A stretch of 64,000 nt of DNA. Origin: Bog-756 sp963701325. Lineage in GTDB: Bacteria > Actinomycetota > Acidimicrobiia > Acidimicrobiales > RAAP-2. The stretch's first letter is position 1; the number at the start of each line of letters is the position of its first letter. This document shows, piece by piece, positions 17,253 through 25,998 of the stretch. Position numbers and translations under genes: made by a program. The stretch covers positions 2,294,001-2,358,000 of the forward strand of contig OY969604.1 of NCBI GenBank assembly GCA_963701325.1, given 5' to 3'. The notes beneath the pieces are model-generated. The model was not told where the DNA came from and made no database searches. It saw nothing but the letters and a program-made list of their open reading frames with translations.

Positions 17253-18878
17253 TCAGCGCTCCGCGGGGACGCCGGTCGCGACGGGTTCCGGTGCGGGTTC
17301 CGACGGCACGTTCCGCTGCGCGGGCATCACGCCGATGTCGTCGGCGCGCAGGCGGAGGGTCTCCCACCAGTATCGGACCGTCCAGGTCGGCCAGTTGTTG
17401 GTGATCCGACCCGAGGCGGTCTTGTACCAGCTGGTGCAGCTGCCCGCCCAGGCGGTGCGTGCCATCCGGGATTGGGTGCGCCGGTCGTCCAGGGCGTAGG
17501 CCACCCCGCTCACCGCGACCGGAGGGTCGGCACCGGTCGTGCGTGCGCGGGTCTGGAGGGCGAGCGCCTGGAGGACCAGGTTGAGCTGGCGCTCCACCAT
17601 GAACAGGATCGAGTTGTGCCCGAGGTTGGTGTTCGGGCCGTAGAGCAGGTAGCAGTTCGGGAAGCCGGCCACCGCGGTGCCGAGATAGGCATGGGCGCCC
17701 TCCGCCCAGGCGGCCGACAGCGTGCGGCCCCCGGTCCCGGTCACCGGGATGTGGGCGAGGAGGTCGGTGGTCGAGAACCCGGTGCCGAAGACGAGCACGT
17801 CGGCCGCATGGCGGGTGCCGTTCGCAGTGACCACGGCGTCGGCCTCGATCCGCTCGATGGGCGAGTCGACCACGGTGACCTCCGAGCGGAGGAGGGTCGG
17901 GTACCAGTCGTTGGAGATCAGGATCCGCTTGCAGCCGACCGGGTAGTCGGGGACGACGACCTCCTCGCGGATCCGCTCGGAGACCATGCCGGCTCGGATC
18001 CCTTCGGTAAACATGCCCTGGAGTTTGCGGGCGGGCCAGCTGTCCCTGCGGAACCACAGCCACCGCACCTCGAGGGTCCAGTAGATCCACCACCGATAGG
18101 CGGTCCGGGCCGGTTTGACCCGCTCGAGCAGGTTCCGGGTGGCCCGCGCGTAGGAGCGGTCCTTCTTCGGCGCGACATAGTTGGGGCTCCGCTGGAAGAT
18201 GGTGACCGACGCGGCCGCCGCAGCCACCGGTGGGACGAACTGGATGGCGCTCGCCCCGCTCCCGACCACAGCGACCCGCCTCCCGGTGAGGTCCACCGTG
18301 TGGTCCCAGCGGGCCGAATGCCAGGACGGGCCGGCGAAGGTCTCGAGACCGGGGAGATCGGGAATCTGGGGTCGGTTGAGTTGCCCGCAGGCGAAGATCA
18401 CCGTGTCGGCGGCGAGCTCGTCGCTCACCGGCCCGGCTGTCCCGGACGATGCGGCAGTCAGCCCGAGGCGCCAGGTGGCGGTCGACTCGTCGTAGGTGGC
18501 CGACTCGACCGTGGTGCCGAGCCGCAGGTGCGGGCCGAGCCGGTGGCGATCGACCAGCTGCTCGGCGTAGGCGAGGATCTCCGGCTGGTCTGCGAACCGT
18601 CGCGACCAGTCGGTCTTCGGGGCGAAGGAGAACGAGTAGAGGTGGGAGGGCACATCACAGGCGCAGCCCGGGTAGACGTTGTCCCGCCAGGTCCCTCCGA
18701 CCCCCGCTGACTGCTCGACGATGGTGAAGGAGCGGACGCCCGAGCGCGCGAGCTGGACGGCAGCGGCAAGTCCGGAGAGCCCACCGCCCACGATGACCAC
18801 CTGCGGTGTGGTCCGACCCCTGTCCCGTGCGGCGCGGGCCTCGCGGTGGAGGCGCCGCCGTCCGATGTCCAGTGCCAT
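17253..18878 (-). CDS. Flavin-binding monooxygenase, Baeyer-Villiger type
   Basis: A 541-residue enzyme. The FAD-binding Rossmann loop is VVIVGGGLSGLAAAVQLA. The Baeyer-Villiger fingerprint FxGxxxHxxxWD is present as FAGPSWHSARWDHT, followed directly by the NADPH-binding loop RRVAVVGSGASAIQF. The active-site region DVPSHLYSFSF is also typical. Such enzymes insert oxygen next to a ketone, converting ketones to esters or lactones with NADPH. ATG 18878 follows a GGGGGAG site. The next upstream gene runs the other way across a 259-base gap, so it is probably transcribed alone. Substrate unknown; ketones and steroids are common in the family. Confidence 0.9.
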   Translation of the reverse strand: MALDIGRRRLHREARAARDRGRTTPQVVIVGGGLSGLAAAVQLARSGVRSFTIVEQSAGVGGTWRDNVYPGCACDVPSHLYSFSFAPKTDWSRRFADQPEILAYAEQLVDRHRLGPHLRLGTTVESATYDESTATWRLGLTAASSGTAGPVSDELAADTVIFACGQLNRPQIPDLPGLETFAGPSWHSARWDHTVDLTGRRVAVVGSGASAIQFVPPVAAAAASVTIFQRSPNYVAPKKDRSYARATRNLLERVKPARTAYRWWIYWTLEVRWLWFRRDSWPARKLQGMFTEGIRAGMVSERIREEVVVPDYPVGCKRILISNDWYPTLLRSEVTVVDSPIERIEADAVVTANGTRHAADVLVFGTGFSTTDLLAHIPVTGTGGRTLSAAWAEGAHAYLGTAVAGFPNCYLLYGPNTNLGHNSILFMVERQLNLVLQALALQTRARTTGADPPVAVSGVAYALDDRRTQSRMARTAWAGSCTSWYKTASGRITNNWPTWTVRYWWETLRLRADDIGVMPAQRNVPSEPAPEPVATGVPAER

Positions 18879-19137
18879 GACTCCCCCTCGTGCCGGGGAC
18901 CGCCAGCAGCGTCCGACCCGTCACCCGTGCTCCAGTGGTCGCGTGTCGGAGCGTAGTGGACGAGACGGTCGAAGAGACCCGGCGCGCCCGGGTCGGCGCG
19001 GTGCAGGCCGGGTTGCGGCCCCCGCGGGCGCTCACCAGACTCGGGGCGTGCGCGGTCGACCGGACGAACCCGGAGCGGACGGAGGCGGAGCCTCATCTCC
19101 GACCCCGGGAACGACGAGGCTGGCCAGGGCGCGGGCC

Positions 19138-19842
19138 ATGTGCGCCCAGGCCCTCCGTTCGCTGCTCCGGCCCGAGGGACTCCCCCCCGGAGCCTCCGCC
19201 GAGCTCGAGGCCGCCTTCGGGGACATCGGCCGGGAGGCGCTTGCCGCAGGTCCGGGGCGGCTCGGGCGGATCCGGGCCGCGGTCCGGGAGGCCCCGCCGC
19301 GCCTGCTCGACTGGATGTCGGCACAGGTGATCGAGCACCCGGCGGTGCTCCACGACCGGGTCGACGTCGAGGAGCTCTCCGCCCGCCAGAGCCGGTCGAT
19401 CACCACGGCGGTCGGAGCGATGCAACTCGCCCTCGTCGCCGCGGCCTCGGCGTCGACGCTCGAGGGCGGTCCGGTGCTTGCTCTGGCCATCGACGGCCTG
19501 GTCGGGCAGGTGGCGTCGATCGTCCACGGCCTCTGCGACTGGTACAACACGGGTTCCTACCTGGTCCGGCAACTCGACGAGGTCGGGGTGACCGTCGACG
19601 CCGGCGAGGTGCGCCGGCTCACCAACGCGACCTTGATGTCGAAGGGCCGCACGGTCGACGAGCGGTTGCTCCCGCGCTCGACCGAGCTGCGCCTGGCCCG
19701 GCGATGGATCGGGCACGGTCTGGTGGACGCCCTGCCGTTCGGGTCGTCCCTCGGGAAGGCTTCGGCGCGGGCGGCGGAACGGATCGACCGGACCGATCTG
19801 CCCCGGCTGGTCGCCGCGCTGCACGAGAGCCCGGGGAGCTGA
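19138..19842 (+). CDS. Hypothetical protein of unknown family
   Basis: I do not recognise this 234-residue protein. It is Ala/Leu-rich and largely helical. A hydrophobic central part (AMQLALVAAASASTLEGGPV) is followed by a more distinctive C-terminal half containing DWYNTGSYLVRQLDEVGV, LMSKGRTVDERLLPRS and RRWIGHGLVDALPFGSS, which look like conserved motifs of an unnamed family. The start is uncertain because the frame is open for another 459 bases upstream, where the sequence looks non-coding. The gene converges on the LigB-type dioxygenase with 22 bases between stops. Confidence 0.55.
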   Translation: MCAQALRSLLRPEGLPPGASAELEAAFGDIGREALAAGPGRLGRIRAAVREAPPRLLDWMSAQVIEHPAVLHDRVDVEELSARQSRSITTAVGAMQLALVAAASASTLEGGPVLALAIDGLVGQVASIVHGLCDWYNTGSYLVRQLDEVGVTVDAGEVRRLTNATLMSKGRTVDERLLPRSTELRLARRWIGHGLVDALPFGSSLGKASARAAERIDRTDLPRLVAALHESPGS

Positions 19843-19864
19843 TGAGCCTGCCGGGGATCCTCGC

Positions 19865-20644
19865 TTAGTCCACCCTGTACGCGGCCATCGAGAGCGAGCC
19901 CCCCACGTAGCCGTCGACGAGGGTGGTCACCGTGCCGCCCGAGGCAGCGGCGAGACCGGCGATCGGGGCGAGCGGGAGGAAGTGCTCGGGGGTCGGGACC
20001 GCGAGGTGGTAGTCGGGGTGCTCGGCCAGGCTGCCCACCCGCGCCGGGTCCTCGCGGATGAGCTCACCGCACCGCTCGTTGAAGCGAACCGCCCACTCGG
20101 CGCCGGCCTCGCCGTCGTTCCAGTCGAGGAGGCCGAGATTGTGGACGACGTTGCCGCTGCCGAGGACGAGGATCCCGCGCTCGCGGAGGGGTGCCATCCG
20201 CACCCCCAGGTCGAAGTGCTCGTCCCATCCCTCGGCGGCGTTGACTGAGAGCTGGACGACGGGGACACCGGCGGTGGGGAGGACGTGGACCAGCACCGAC
20301 CAGGTGCCGTGGTCGAGTCCCCAGCCGTCCTGGTCGAGCCCGGCCCAGCGCGGGGCGATCGCCTCGACGATCTCGCCGGCAACCTCCGGGGATCCGGGTG
20401 CGGGGTACTCGACGTCGAAGAGGGCCTGGGGGAAGCCGTAGAAGTCGTGGATCGTCCGTGGTCGCTCCATGGCCGTCACCAGGGTCGATCCGACGTACCA
20501 GTGGGCCGAGACGGAAACGACCGCTCTGGGCAGAGGTAACGATGCACCGAACGCCCGCCAGGCGCGGGTGTAGGTGTTGTCCGCCAGTGCGTTTCGGGGG
20601 TCGCCGTGCCCAAGGAAGACCGCGGGCATCAGGTCAGCGGTCAC
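19865..20644 (-). CDS. LigB-type extradiol dioxygenase (4,5-DOPA dioxygenase-like)
   Basis: A 259-residue enzyme of the YgiD/LigB family of non-haem Fe(II) extradiol dioxygenases. The likely metal ligands are visible: FLGHGDP near the N-terminus, VSAHWYV, HDFYGFP and SGNVVHNLG, together with GLDHGTWSVL, the order seen in DOPA dioxygenases. The reaction opens a catecholic ring next to the two hydroxyls. An internal ATG at residue 6 is an alternative start. It lies 22 bases downstream of the cytochrome b operon on the same strand and may be co-transcribed, though no functional link is obvious. Confidence 0.85.
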   Translation of the reverse strand: MTADLMPAVFLGHGDPRNALADNTYTRAWRAFGASLPLPRAVVSVSAHWYVGSTLVTAMERPRTIHDFYGFPQALFDVEYPAPGSPEVAGEIVEAIAPRWAGLDQDGWGLDHGTWSVLVHVLPTAGVPVVQLSVNAAEGWDEHFDLGVRMAPLRERGILVLGSGNVVHNLGLLDWNDGEAGAEWAVRFNERCGELIREDPARVGSLAEHPDYHLAVPTPEHFLPLAPIAGLAAASGGTVTTLVDGYVGGSLSMAAYRVD

Positions 20645-20666
20645 AGGCGCTCCTGCGGAGCGCGGT

Positions 20667-21716
20667 CTACGCGGATCCCGTTGGGGCGACTCTGGGTGGA
20701 TCGAGTCCGGTCGACCGTCCTCCCGACCGGGTGGTCGCCCGTTCGATTTCCCGGTAGTGGGAACGCCAGATGAGGCGGTAGAGACGGGTCCATCGTGGGA
20801 TCGAGCGTAATCCGGGGATGAAGGGGACCAGGGCGAGCAGGACCGTGAGGATGATCATGATGCTGAACACCTGCAGGTCTCCACTCGATGAGGTCTTCAT
20901 CGGAGGCACCTGGTACCAGAGGGTGTAGAGCCAGAGCCAGGCCTGCCCCGGGTAGTTCCCCGTCTCGTTCATCATCCCCCACTGGTCGCCGGAGAGATGC
21001 TGTGCGTCCGCCAGGTTGGCCAGGTAGGTACCGTCGGCCACGAAGAGGAGAGGCTTCGTGTAGTCGGTCCCGTAGAACTGACGCGAGCTGAGGAGGGCTC
21101 CGTCGAGCGCCCCGCTGCGGGCCATCGAGGTCAGCCCGCCGACGATCGTGCCCACGGGGCCGTAGTCTCCTGCCGGGACGACTAGCTTGCCGTCGGTGAA
21201 CGTGGCGTCTACCACGGCCTTCTCGTAGGCAGCGGTCCACGATGCCTGCTGGGCGGCGGCGGCCGACCGGTACTCGCTCACCGCGGCCGCGACCTCGGGG
21301 CTGTTGGGGAGGGTCGCGAGCGGCCCGAGCACATCGTCTTGGGCCGTGTCGATCGGGTGGTGCACCCCGAGCCACTTCTCGGGCGAGAAGGGCCCGATCG
21401 ACTGGGAGGTGCCGTTGGTGTTGTAGGGCGGGCCGTAGCTGGCGGTCGGACTGGTCTCGTCCAGCTCGGTGATCGCGGTCTGGGCGAAGTCGACCGGGTC
21501 GGCCCTCGCCCACGATGCGAGGGTGACCGGTGTGTCGTCGGGGGACCCGAAGAGGACGGCGAGCCCGACCACCAGGAGGACCACCACCAGCAGTGCGGTC
21601 AAGAACTCCTTGACCAGGTCGTAGGGCTCGTACCGCCCGTGCCACTCCGCCACGTCCCGGTCGGGTTTGAACCGCTTGCCCGACCGGTGGGACGCGGAGG
21701 TCGCGTCGGGGGTCAT
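20667..21716 (-). CDS. Cytochrome b subunit IV-like membrane protein with a large extracytoplasmic domain
   Basis: A 349-residue protein. The N-terminal motif EPYDLVKEFLTALLVVVLL resembles the first helix of cytochrome b6f subunit IV or the C-terminal half of cytochrome b. A second helix near residue 300 (MIILTVLLALVPFIPGLR) is preceded by LWYQVPPM. Between them lies a hydrophilic region of about 220 residues, far longer than in subunit IV, with no haem or iron-sulfur motif that I can see. Its ATG overlaps the stop of the cytochrome b gene (ATGA), so both probably form one complex. This is an interpretation from position and partial similarity. Confidence 0.65.
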   Translation of the reverse strand: MTPDATSASHRSGKRFKPDRDVAEWHGRYEPYDLVKEFLTALLVVVLLVVGLAVLFGSPDDTPVTLASWARADPVDFAQTAITELDETSPTASYGPPYNTNGTSQSIGPFSPEKWLGVHHPIDTAQDDVLGPLATLPNSPEVAAAVSEYRSAAAAQQASWTAAYEKAVVDATFTDGKLVVPAGDYGPVGTIVGGLTSMARSGALDGALLSSRQFYGTDYTKPLLFVADGTYLANLADAQHLSGDQWGMMNETGNYPGQAWLWLYTLWYQVPPMKTSSSGDLQVFSIMIILTVLLALVPFIPGLRSIPRWTRLYRLIWRSHYREIERATTRSGGRSTGLDPPRVAPTGSA

Positions 21717-22435
21717 CGAGGGACCTCGGCGGTCGGCGTCTCACCAGCGGGCTGTCCCTCGGGACGGTCCTCGTTCGCGGCGAAGGGCGGTACCACCCCA
21801 CGGAGCCGGACCAGCAGGACGTGGACACCCACGAGGACCACCACGCAGAGGGGCAGCAGCATGATGTGCCACATGAGCATCTGGCCGAAGTTGGTCACAT
21901 TGAAGATGGCTCCGGCGCCCGTCGAGTTGATCCCGTCCTTGGCCTGGGTGCTGATCCACTGCGAGTCGAAGTTCTGCTGGGAGAGGTAGCCGGTGAAGGC
22001 GGCGCCGACGGACACCAGGAAGGTCACCACGCCGGTGATCCAGGTGGCGCGGCGCCGTCCACGCCAGGCGGCCATGAAGAACTTGCCCCAGAGATGGACG
22101 ACCATCGCGAAGAAGAAGACCTCGACGCTCCAGAGATGGAGCGAGTTCACGAACAGCCCCGTCGACGAGACGTGCCACCAGTTGGGGCCCATGACCGCGA
22201 GCACCATGCCGGTGGCGATGACCACGACCAGGGCCGAGACGGTGACCACGCCGAAGACGTAGATCCAGGACGCGACGTAGGCGGGTTGGCGGTCGGGGAG
22301 GAGGCGGTCGGGGGGCAGCGCTTCCACAGCGGCCCCGCGCAGCTTGGCCGTCCACTGGTCGGCGTCCTCGGGACGGTCCGCGGCGACGCCGGGGTCCGCC
22401 CCGGTGGCCTGTGGCGGGGGGTCGGTGATGATCAT
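21713..22435 (-). CDS. Cytochrome b N-terminal domain protein (b6-type)
   Basis: A 240-residue membrane protein with four helices. Two histidine pairs that should bind two b haems are visible: HLWSVEVFFFAMVVH (13 residues between) and a pair beginning WHIMLLPLC and ending GVH (14 between, the spacing seen in b6-type proteins). GAAFTGYLSQQNFDSQW fits the quinol-site region. It lacks the C-terminal half of mitochondrial-type cytochrome b, which is replaced by the following subunit IV-like gene. It starts at ATG 22435, overlapping the stop of the small membrane protein (ATGA), and ends overlapping the next start. No Rieske or cytochrome c gene is visible next to it. Confidence 0.85.
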   Translation of the reverse strand: MIITDPPPQATGADPGVAADRPEDADQWTAKLRGAAVEALPPDRLLPDRQPAYVASWIYVFGVVTVSALVVVIATGMVLAVMGPNWWHVSSTGLFVNSLHLWSVEVFFFAMVVHLWGKFFMAAWRGRRRATWITGVVTFLVSVGAAFTGYLSQQNFDSQWISTQAKDGINSTGAGAIFNVTNFGQMLMWHIMLLPLCVVVLVGVHVLLVRLRGVVPPFAANEDRPEGQPAGETPTAEVPR

Positions 22436-22623
22436 CGGTCGCCCCTCCCCCGATGCCCGAAGGGGATCAGGATCGCCGCGAAGAAGACGACGATCATGAG
22501 GCCGATGAGCACGAGGTTGGCCACGGAGATCTGGATGAAGCCCCAGTGGACGTAGTGACCGGGATGGTTCAGGTCGACGAGGCTCCCGAGCAGGGCTCCA
22601 AGCACGGCGGTTGCTGAGTGCAT
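22432..22623 (-). CDS. Small one-helix membrane protein, first gene of the cytochrome b operon
   Basis: A 63-residue protein with one strong hydrophobic helix (VANLVLIGLMIVVFFAAILI) and a short basic tail. The ATG at 22623 has an excellent AAGGAGGT site upstream. Its stop overlaps the cytochrome b start by four bases. Position and coupling suggest an accessory subunit of the same quinol-oxidising complex. I know of no named family for it. Confidence 0.7.
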   Translation of the reverse strand: MHSATAVLGALLGSLVDLNHPGHYVHWGFIQISVANLVLIGLMIVVFFAAILIPFGHRGRGDR

Positions 22624-22801
22624 GTCGGTGACCTCCTTGATCGAAGATTACGAAGTCACCGCTGACGACCATAGGGCCGAACGTCGGCGCTATCGGGGAC
22701 CGCCTTCCGCGGGGATCTCCCAGGCCAATGCCGGCTCGAGCGTTCCGTCCTACGCTGGAATCGCCCGGCCCAACCCCACTCCCTTCGCCCAGGAGGAGCT
22801 C

Positions 22802-23683
22802 ATGGAACTCGGTATCCACTTCGCCAACTGCACCTACCCCGGCGGCGCCGCGACGCTCGGCGCGACGCTGGCCGGGACGGCCCGCGCCGCCGAGGAGGCA
22901 GGCTGCACGACCTTCAGCCTCATGGACCACTACTTCCAGATGGAGGAGTTCGCCGACCGTCACGAGCCGATGCTCGAGGGCTACACCTCGCTCGGCTTCC
23001 TGGCCGGCCAGACCCAGCGGATGACCCTCGGCCTGCTGGTCACCGGGGTCACCTACCGGCACCCGGGCCTGCTGGCCAAGATCGTGACCACTCTCGACGT
23101 GCTCTCGTCGGGCCGGGCCCAGCTAGGGATCGGGGCGGCCTGGTACGAGCGGGAGCACCTCGGACTCGGGGTGCCGTTCCCGCCCGTCGCCGAGCGGTTC
23201 GGGCGGCTCGAGGAGACCCTCCAGATCTGCCATCAGATGTGGAGCGACGACGACGGGCCCTTCGTCGGCCGGTACTACCGGCTGGACGAGACCATCTGCT
23301 CGCCACCGCCGGTGAGCCGACCACGACCGCGGATCCTGGTGGGCGGTGGTGGCGAACAGAAGACACTTCGTCTGGTCGCGCGGTACGCCGATGCGTGCAA
23401 TCTCTTCGCCGTCGACGCGGCCGAGGTCGCCCACAAACTCGAGGTCCTGCGGCAGCATTGTGACGCGGAGCATCGCGACCCCGCCTCGATCGAGACGACG
23501 ATCCTGGCGATGACCGATCCGGTGGCCGATCCGGATGGGTTCCTCGCCTCGATGGAGGAGTACGCCCGCCTCGGGGTGCGCCTCGTCGAGGTGATGCCAC
23601 TGGTCGAGGATCCCGTCCCGTGGGCCGCCCGGCTCGGTGAGCAGGTGGTCCCCCGTCTCGCCGAGCTCGGCCCGACCGGATAG
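22802..23683 (+). CDS. LLM-class F420-dependent oxidoreductase
   Basis: A 293-residue luciferase-like TIM-barrel enzyme. MDHYFQME near the N-terminus, LVTGVTYRHPGLLAKIVTTL, LSSGRAQLGIGAAWYEREH and RPRILVGGGGEQKTLRLVAR are the usual landmarks of the F420-dependent subgroup common in actinobacteria. Such enzymes move hydride to or from coenzyme F420 on diverse substrates; the substrate here is unknown. ATG 22802 is chosen for AGGAGG just upstream, although the frame is open to 22622. TACGCT at 22751-22756 may be its -10 element, inside the region divergent from the cytochrome b operon. Confidence 0.9.
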   Translation: MELGIHFANCTYPGGAATLGATLAGTARAAEEAGCTTFSLMDHYFQMEEFADRHEPMLEGYTSLGFLAGQTQRMTLGLLVTGVTYRHPGLLAKIVTTLDVLSSGRAQLGIGAAWYEREHLGLGVPFPPVAERFGRLEETLQICHQMWSDDDGPFVGRYYRLDETICSPPPVSRPRPRILVGGGGEQKTLRLVARYADACNLFAVDAAEVAHKLEVLRQHCDAEHRDPASIETTILAMTDPVADPDGFLASMEEYARLGVRLVEVMPLVEDPVPWAARLGEQVVPRLAELGPTG

Positions 23684-23754
23684 CGCCGAGACCAGCCGAC
23701 CCGGGCGGCTCGACACGGCCACCACCCCGGGAACCGACCCGCGGGCGAGGGCGG

Positions 23755-24575
23755 TCAGAGCTGGTCGACGTAGGTGTCGGTGCCCACGATGGTCCGGACG
23801 AACGGAGCGGCCAGCTGGAGCCTGCCGGCTCCGTCCGACTCCACGCCATCGGTGTAGGTCCGCACCCGCTCGAGGACTTCAACGGGATCACCGTCGACGA
23901 AGAGGAGCTGGACGAGTCGGTCGGTGCCACCGGCCGGAGAGCCGAGGTCCATGGGAGCGTCGGTGCCGCCCTGGTCGGGGGCAGAGGGGACCCACGAGGC
24001 GGCGATCTCGATGGAGGGCCCGGCGAGGAGCGCCGGGAGCCGGGCCGACGCGAGGACGGCGTGCAGGTCGGCCCCGGTGCCCGCTGTTGCGTCCCACCAG
24101 AGGACGACCAGCCCGCCGTAGCCGTGGTCGAGGGCGAGCTCGACCGGCACCGGATCGTCGTCCCGGTAGGCGGAGCCGACGTAGGTGAACGTCGAGGTGT
24201 GTACATGGGTGCGCTCGGCGAACCCCCGCCCGTTGGCGTAGAGGTCGCGCACCTGGTGGATGGACCACTCGCCGAAGTGCTCGCGTTGGTGTCCCTCTTC
24301 GACCCAGTAGATCGCCACGTAGTGCCGGCGTCGAGCGGCCGTGCGATCGTGCTCGCGGTGGGCCACCGGAGGTCCTTCAGTGCGCGGGTCGCGACCCACC
24401 GGCTCCCCGCGAAGAGCCACGGCCCGACCAGGCAGCCGCTGTAGTAGTGGTCCCGCTCGTACCAGCGGTTGTAGGCGCGCTCGAACCCCTTGTTCGGCTC
24501 GACAAGCGTGAGCAGCATGCTGCCCACCTTGACCGGGTAGTCGTCGACACCCCCGACATCGAGTGGGTAGTCCAC
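23755..24575 (-). pseudogene. EthD-like alpha/beta-barrel protein, interrupted by a frameshift
   Basis: Two adjacent minus-strand reading frames each hold part of one protein. The first, from GTG 24575, reads VEPNKGFERAYNRWYERDHY through to ATRALKDLR; the second reads REHDRTAARRRHYVAIYWVE to the stop at 23755. Adding one G to the GG at 24366-24367 joins them as KDLRVAHREHDRTAARRR, giving 273 residues. The NRWYERDHYY stretch and the repeated alpha/beta pattern suggest dimeric alpha/beta-barrel (EthD-type) domains. The gene follows the P450 by four bases, so the two were one operon, as EthD-like partners often are. Whether the break is real or a sequence error cannot be told here. Confidence 0.65.
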
Positions 24576-24579
24576 CGGC

Positions 24580-25779
24580 TCAGGAGAGCACGACCGGAAG
24601 GCGGCGCGGACCACGCACCTGTCCCCCCGCCCAGGTCACCGATTCGGCGTCGTCGAGATGGAACACGGGAACCCGCGCCAGCCACTCCTCGAGCGCGACC
24701 CGCAGCTCCATACGGGCGAGGTTCGATCCGGCGCAGCGGTGGATGCCCGAGCCGAACGCCACGTGCCGGTTGTCCCGCCGGTCGAGGATGACCTCGTCGG
24801 CCCGGTCGAACGCAGCGGGGTCGCGGTTGGCGGCGGGGAAGTTCATGAGGACTCTGTCCCCGGTTGCCATCGGGCAGCCTGCGATCTCGACGTCCTCGGT
24901 CACGATCCGGGCCATGGTCACCGGGGAGTAGGCACGGAGCAGCTCCTCGACGGCCACCGGCATCAGGTCGGGCTCGGCGACGAGGCGCTCCCGGTCCTCG
25001 TCGTGGGTGGCGAGATGCCACAAGGACGACCCGATGGCGCTCCAGGTGGTGTCGATCCCCGCGATGAGGGTCAGCATCGCCATGCCGAGGACGATGGAAT
25101 CCTCGACGGGCGCGCCGTCGACCTCGGTGTGGAGGAGGGCGCTCAGGAGGTCGTCACCCGGGGCGTCGCGCCGTTCCTTCATCCTGTCCCAGAGGAACAG
25201 CCCGATGCCGAAGTTCCCGCGCTTGCGCCGTTCCGGATCGTCGGCGAATTCGAGCGAGTCGCGGACCCACCCGGTGAACGTGTCGGACATCGACTCGGGG
25301 ACACCGAGGATCCCGGCGATGACCCGCACCGGGATCTGTTGGGCATAGTCGACCGCTGCGTCGGCCCTGTCGCGCTCCACGATGTCGTCGAGCAGTGACC
25401 CACAGAGCGAGCGGGTCGACGGCTCGTACGATTCGACCCGCCGGTGGGAGAACCAGGGCAGCAGCAGTCGACGGGTCCAGGTGTGCAGCGGTGGATCCGC
25501 CGAGATCGGTGGCAGCCCGTAGGGGAGGTGTTCCCGTCCTTCGTCGGACTCGGCCGGGATGACACTCACGTCGATCGAGCTGAACCTCGAGGGATCGTGG
25601 GCGATCGCGGTGACGTCGGCGTAGCGGGTGGGGAGCCAGGTGCTCTCCCGCCGCTCGGTGTGGGCGATCGGACAGCTCGAGCGGAGTTGGTCCCAGAGGC
25701 CGAAGGGGTCCTCGACGTAGTCCCCGTCGAGCACGTCGAAGTCGTGTGCCCAGTCCTCGACCGCTGCCGTGCGCGCCAC
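24580..25779 (-). CDS. Cytochrome P450
   Basis: A 399-residue P450. The haem-binding loop FGSGIHRCAGSNLAR supplies the cysteine thiolate, the I-helix oxygen-binding motif is AGIDTT, and the ExxR motif appears as EELLR. A basic/proline segment DRRDNRHVAFG precedes the haem loop. GTG 25779 is preferred because a GGGGGG run lies just upstream; the frame extends to 25836. Redox partners are not adjacent. The EthD-like gene starts four bases after its stop. The overall form is that of bacterial soluble class I P450s acting on small lipophilic molecules. Confidence 0.93.
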   Translation of the reverse strand: MARTAAVEDWAHDFDVLDGDYVEDPFGLWDQLRSSCPIAHTERRESTWLPTRYADVTAIAHDPSRFSSIDVSVIPAESDEGREHLPYGLPPISADPPLHTWTRRLLLPWFSHRRVESYEPSTRSLCGSLLDDIVERDRADAAVDYAQQIPVRVIAGILGVPESMSDTFTGWVRDSLEFADDPERRKRGNFGIGLFLWDRMKERRDAPGDDLLSALLHTEVDGAPVEDSIVLGMAMLTLIAGIDTTWSAIGSSLWHLATHDEDRERLVAEPDLMPVAVEELLRAYSPVTMARIVTEDVEIAGCPMATGDRVLMNFPAANRDPAAFDRADEVILDRRDNRHVAFGSGIHRCAGSNLARMELRVALEEWLARVPVFHLDDAESVTWAGGQVRGPRRLPVVLS

Positions 25780-25952
25780 GTTTCCCCCCAGCTCCGACCC
25801 TCGAGTGCGAATGCACCGGTCGGTGACCGGCGGCACCCTCCTCCCACCGTATCCCCCGAGCGTGCCTGCTTCCAGAGCGACGAATCGACGCCCAGCGAGC
25901 CCCGATCGGAAGAGGGGAGTGCCGCCGACAGGTGTGTTCGGGCCAAGACCGG

Positions 25953-25958
25953 TAGGAT
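25953..25958 (+). promoter_or_regulatory. Possible -10 element of the fatty acid desaturase gene
   Basis: TAGGAT is followed after about 40 bases by the TTG start at 25999, with GAGAAGAG at 25985-25992 as ribosome binding site inside the leader. Confidence 0.4.
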
Positions 25959-25998
25959 CGTGGAGGCCGGGGAACCCCGCCGATCGAGAAGAGTCTCA

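Noticed and set aside
21717..23062. An N-terminal extension of the cytochrome b ORF up to 23062
   Set aside because: The extension crosses the small membrane gene and the F420-type gene on the other strand; ATG 22435 with ATGA coupling is clearly the start.
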